Shown here: positions 61,059 to 64,000 of the stretch, piece by piece | Numbering within the stretch: the first letter of the stretch is position 1 | Layout of the letters: each line of letters opens with the position of its first letter | DNA from: PWXP01 sp040772845 | GTDB taxonomy: Bacteria; Planctomycetota; Planctomycetia; Pirellulales; Thermoguttaceae | Reading direction: 5' to 3' | Length of the DNA: 64,000 nucleotides | Assembly (NCBI GenBank): GCA_040772845.1 | Contig: JAXGXG010000002.1 | Span: forward strand, 1-64,000 | The notes under the pieces: model-generated | The model's input: the letters and a program-made list of their open reading frames with translations, nothing else | Told to the model about the DNA's origin: nothing | Databases searched by the model: none | Program-made: the position numbers and the translations under genes

Positions 61059-62744
61059 TCAGCGGGAGTCTTCGTCGTTTTCCGCCACCACCGACCGGGG
61101 GGGAGCCTCATCGGCAGCTTCGCCTTCAAGATAACTGAAATCGGGACCGGATGATGCCTCGAATCCCATTTCGTCCAAGGAAACGCCCGGCTGAACCGCA
61201 TACTCTTTCGCAATCGTCCGCCTGTGGAATTCCTGATCCCCACGACTGTAACGCCACATGGCAACCCACACGCAAGCCAGAGTCAGCACAAAAAGCCCCC
61301 CGGCAATGATGCCGATTCGCGGATTCATCACCGACGTGGCAGGGGGGTACCAGACGGCTTCCTTACCAATCAGCAAAGGAGCAAGCTGCCACGGGCCCTG
61401 TTCGCCTTCCGAGATTTCCTCCGGATACCGCCCCCGTCGATAGGCCCAGGTCTTGAAAAAGAACCCGGCCACGCGAACGTGCTCGGCGTATTGGGCATCC
61501 GCGCCAAGCGGCATACCATCTGGTATCTCGCGCACACAGAACCACAAGGGGTTCCCCTGGGAATCTGGGGGATACAGGGCGATTTGGTAATAATGGTCAA
61601 TCCCCAGGCGGGCCACGATGTCCGGATCGCGGACTTCAATCCGTTCGGCCCGGCGCGCGGTGCCTTCAAACTCGACCAGGACGCCATGCTGCCGTTCGGC
61701 TTCATTGAACAACGGAACGACCGACCAGCGATGTCGCCCTTGCCGATCGGTCCACGCCACGGACGAATGCGCCTTAGCTAATCGCTGCTTCGCCAGATTG
61801 CGCAGTTCGCCCGGCTTTGCCCGCCCCGCCGCCGCCAGTAGCTGGTAGAACGCTTCTCGATCTTTGCCGGTTAGCGGCCGTCGGTTCTGAACGTCTTCCA
61901 GCAGGCTGACATCCATGCGGAGATCTCCGAGTGGAGTCGGAGGATACCACGCAATGTGCGGCGTGACGAACACGGGCAGCGCCTTTTCGGCGGTTTCCCC
62001 GGCAACCTTCAGGAAGATACCGTACGACGTTGCCCGTTCGTTCAATTCGCCCTCGTGCACCTTCCAGTCGAGCGGGACATCGCGCACAAACAACTGGGCC
62101 GTTTGGTTCTGCGGCTCCATCTGCAGGGTGCAGCGATAGTAGCTGGGCATTTCGAACCGCTCAGCGACTTCCGGAACGAGTTCCACTTTCTCGATGGCGG
62201 TAACTCGACCGGCCAGCCAGAAGAGTTCGCCACGCGCCTCGGTGGGCGCAGCAAAGACCTCGGCGACCGGGAATTTCGGTTCGGCCCACCGCTCGATGTC
62301 GACTTGGCGAAATCGGTCGAGCCGGTACATGATGCGAAGCATCGTTTCTTCGTCGCCGGCATTGAACGCCTGATAATCCGAGAGCCGCTCGAATTGGCTG
62401 TCGTCGATCCCGAAACGGTCGAGCAAGTCGCGCGGGCCGGTGATCGGGTTATCCGGTCCGCCTTCAGGTCCGACACCCGGCTCGGCGGGCGGTTGCTCGG
62501 TACCCGGTTGCTCGGCGGCTGGTTGCTCGGCAGCCGGTTGTTCGGCGGGCGGTTGTTCGGCGGGCGGTTGTTCGGCGGGCGGTTGTTCGGCGGGCGGTGA
62601 AGGCCCGGTTTCGGAGTCCGGCGCAGCGGGAGAAGGCTTGGCTTGCGTGACCGATTCCGCGATGGGCGACGGCTCCACCTCGATCTGGCCGAAACAGACG
62701 GCCCAACTTGCGAAAAACGCCGCGATCGTCCAATGCCAAATCAC
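61059..62744 (-). CDS. Membrane protein with two copies of an OB-like domain
   Basis: A 561-residue protein: signal (IAAFFASWAVCFG), a Pro/Glu/Ala-Gln repeat (PAEQPPAEQPPAEQP), two copies of a beta-rich domain (about 160-280 with LFWLAGRVTAIEKVELVPEV; about 350-490 with GIDHYYQIALYPPDSQGN, RVAGFFFKTWAYRRG), and one membrane span near the end (IGIIAGGLFVLTLACVWVAM). The second domain resembles the single copy in the next gene. Start taken at GTG 62744 with agga upstream; the longer frame overlaps that neighbour. Function unknown. Confidence 0.75.
   Translation of the reverse strand: MIWHWTIAAFFASWAVCFGQIEVEPSPIAESVTQAKPSPAAPDSETGPSPPAEQPPAEQPPAEQPPAEQPAAEQPAAEQPGTEQPPAEPGVGPEGGPDNPITGPRDLLDRFGIDDSQFERLSDYQAFNAGDEETMLRIMYRLDRFRQVDIERWAEPKFPVAEVFAAPTEARGELFWLAGRVTAIEKVELVPEVAERFEMPSYYRCTLQMEPQNQTAQLFVRDVPLDWKVHEGELNERATSYGIFLKVAGETAEKALPVFVTPHIAWYPPTPLGDLRMDVSLLEDVQNRRPLTGKDREAFYQLLAAAGRAKPGELRNLAKQRLAKAHSSVAWTDRQGRHRWSVVPLFNEAERQHGVLVEFEGTARRAERIEVRDPDIVARLGIDHYYQIALYPPDSQGNPLWFCVREIPDGMPLGADAQYAEHVRVAGFFFKTWAYRRGRYPEEISEGEQGPWQLAPLLIGKEAVWYPPATSVMNPRIGIIAGGLFVLTLACVWVAMWRYSRGDQEFHRRTIAKEYAVQPGVSLDEMGFEASSGPDFSYLEGEAADEAPPRSVVAENDEDSR
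62508..62600 (-). repeat. 15-bp coding repeats (PAEQP)
   Basis: The unit ttcggcgggcggttg (plus strand) is repeated in tandem and degenerates to the left into ctcggcggctggttg-type copies. It encodes the Pro-Ala-Glu-Gln-Pro tract of the protein at 61059. Confidence 0.85.
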
Positions 62745-62770
62745 AAGTATGGTTCCTTTCTTGCTACATT

Positions 62771-63727
62771 TCACGTCTGATCGCCGATGCGTTCGGACAA
62801 TGGCTCCAACTTCTCCGGCCTGGGCGCTTTCGTACGGCGAGTTCGCCAATACACGTAGGTAACCACCGCTGCGCTGCAAACCAAAGCCACTCCGATTACC
62901 AGCCAGGGCGACCCGGCAGGAGGAGGCCCGACAGGCTGCCGTTTCGGTGCAGGTTGCCACTGGATTCCGCGCGCCAATACGGTGGGCGCCGTACGAAGCG
63001 TGTCGGCCGCTTCGTAGGCCAAACGCTTGAAGTAGAAACCCGTTAACTCGGCTCGCTCGACGAGCGTCATTCCTGTGGGGAAACCTTTGGGGATATCCAG
63101 GCAGAAGACAATGATCGGCGACGACGGATTATCGTCTGGAAACAGCCAAAGCTGGTAATACCTGTCGATTCCGTAGTCATTCTTCGGAGGCGTCAGCGGA
63201 AATGCCCTGCGCACGGTCCCCTTCAGACTTACGATCCGGCCGCGGTAGTCGTTCGATTGCTGAAACAGTTGCACGAAACTGACGCGTCCGTCCGATGCCT
63301 CGGCCAGTCGGTCCGGAGCCGCGTATTTCAGGATTCTCAGCAGGTGGAACCAGGCGTCGTATTCGGCAGAACGAAAGAAGGAGTCGTCGCGGACGGCGGC
63401 CAGAAAGCTCGGGTTCACCCCGGTGAACAAGTCCTCGGAGGCGTCGGGCAAAGGCTGCACTTCACGCGGCGAGAAGAACGCGTCTGGGATATCGCGTTCC
63501 TGGCGCCCCTCCCTGAGCCGGGTATCGACATCCGTCGTATTCGCATTTCTGTCACCCGATGGCAGACCAAACATTGCCTGCAAGGCGCTACCTACGCTCG
63601 GCCCATAGCGAACCTCGTGGGCTATAAGGACAACAAGCCCCAGCGCCAGCACCAGCAGCAGAAGGCGTTTCTGCTCGCGACGGGCCAGGTAGTTTCGTGA
63701 CAAGCGAGCGGGTCGGCGACGTTCCAC
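62771..63727 (-). CDS. Membrane protein with one OB-like domain
   Basis: A 318-residue protein with spans at both ends (LLLLVLALGLVVLIAHEVRY and WLVIGVALVCSAAVVTYVYW). The middle holds VSLKGTVRRAFPLTPPKNDY, GIDRYYQLWLFPDDNPSSPI and AELTGFYFKRLAYEAADTLR, clearly related to the second domain of the next gene, 26 bp away in the same operon. A cell-envelope role is likely; the exact function is unknown. Confidence 0.78.
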   Translation of the reverse strand: MERRRPARLSRNYLARREQKRLLLLVLALGLVVLIAHEVRYGPSVGSALQAMFGLPSGDRNANTTDVDTRLREGRQERDIPDAFFSPREVQPLPDASEDLFTGVNPSFLAAVRDDSFFRSAEYDAWFHLLRILKYAAPDRLAEASDGRVSFVQLFQQSNDYRGRIVSLKGTVRRAFPLTPPKNDYGIDRYYQLWLFPDDNPSSPIIVFCLDIPKGFPTGMTLVERAELTGFYFKRLAYEAADTLRTAPTVLARGIQWQPAPKRQPVGPPPAGSPWLVIGVALVCSAAVVTYVYWRTRRTKAPRPEKLEPLSERIGDQT

Positions 63728-64000
63728 GATAACAGTCTTTTCCTTCCAGGCGGTAGTAGGATGATTCGGCTTCGAGGAATTCTATTCCCCATCACGGGGG
63801 CCGGCAAGGTAATCGCCAAGTATTGCTCCGACTATTGCCTGGAAGTCCGTTCCTGCACCCCGCGAGGGGGGAGAGATTACTGGGCCTTCTGCATTCCTGG
63901 CGGCACGGGCATCCTGTTTCCGCCCACATGCTTTTTCCCGAACGGAGAGCCCGTTACAATAGAGAGGATCCGCCATTTGTTGAAGGCCCCCTATCCGGAA
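63728..64000. other. Window end; upstream of the membrane protein pair
   Basis: A 64-codon minus-strand ORF at 63782-63976 has no recognisable features and may be spurious. Nothing else is supported. Confidence 0.3.

Noticed and set aside
63782..63976. 64-codon minus-strand ORF at the window end
   Set aside because: No motif, no clear ribosome site and no comparison possible; left out as a gene.

Overview
This looks like chromosomal DNA of a planctomycete (Pirellulales-like), GC-rich. The evidence is the family mix: a DUF1559 type-IV-pilin-like protein, three Gfo/Idh/MocA oxidoreductases with signal sequences, a DUF1080 protein, an HzsA-related multihaem beta-propeller protein, HEAT-repeat secreted proteins, a Ser/Thr-kinase-like membrane protein, and a fused SecDF. 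Assignment to order is inference; no rRNA gene is present.

Region 1 (1-8200) is a pile-up of mobile DNA: a tRNA-Gln 3' half, a REP-associated (RAYT) transposase that has lost its HUH motif, a group II intron with its reverse transcriptase, an IS110-family insertion with a long structured non-coding tail, a truncated tyrosine recombinase, a PIN toxin/partner pair followed by a degenerate attC-like site, and a frameshifted integron-type integrase. Region 2 (8.6-22 kb) holds ordinary planctomycete genes: DUF1080, a predicted pseudokinase, a DUF1559 pilin-like protein, a VapBC pair, two oxidoreductases and a HEAT protein. Region 3 (22.3-24.4 kb) is a graveyard of gene fragments, several duplicated from neighbours. 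Region 4 (24.4-39.2 kb) is the main metabolic locus. Six minus-strand genes lie in one probable operon running from 37182 down to 24404: ThuA/TIM-barrel fusion, TAT-exported oxidoreductase, HEAT protein, LamG/beta-propeller/c-haem HzsA-related protein, GH42-like glycosidase, DUF4838 protein. A fucosidase-like gene and an esterase diverge from it. The locus resembles a sugar-oxidation (possibly 3-keto-glycoside) pathway on exported enzymes. Region 5 (39.4-41.8 kb) is another decay zone: a DUF433/DUF5615 toxin-antitoxin pair with a broken toxin, and a type I restriction relic around a KilA-N gene. Region 6 (41.8-64 kb) is core-like: a sigma54-type regulator pair lacking key motifs, a tryptophanase-family lyase, an M20 peptidase, RuvX, a Zn/Mn ABC transporter, a phosphatase, YajC-SecDF, a LysM protein, an alpha/beta-hydrolase-like protein without the usual Ser, and a pair of membrane proteins sharing a duplicated domain.

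The strongest candidate for an undescribed system is the six-gene operon at 24404-37182, in which a haem-binding protein with an N-terminal LamG/DUF1080-like domain sits among the sugar oxidoreductase genes. A two-gene part of it (oxidoreductase plus HEAT protein) has a paralogous copy at 18545-21954. All functional statements rest on motif recognition by eye; no database search was run.
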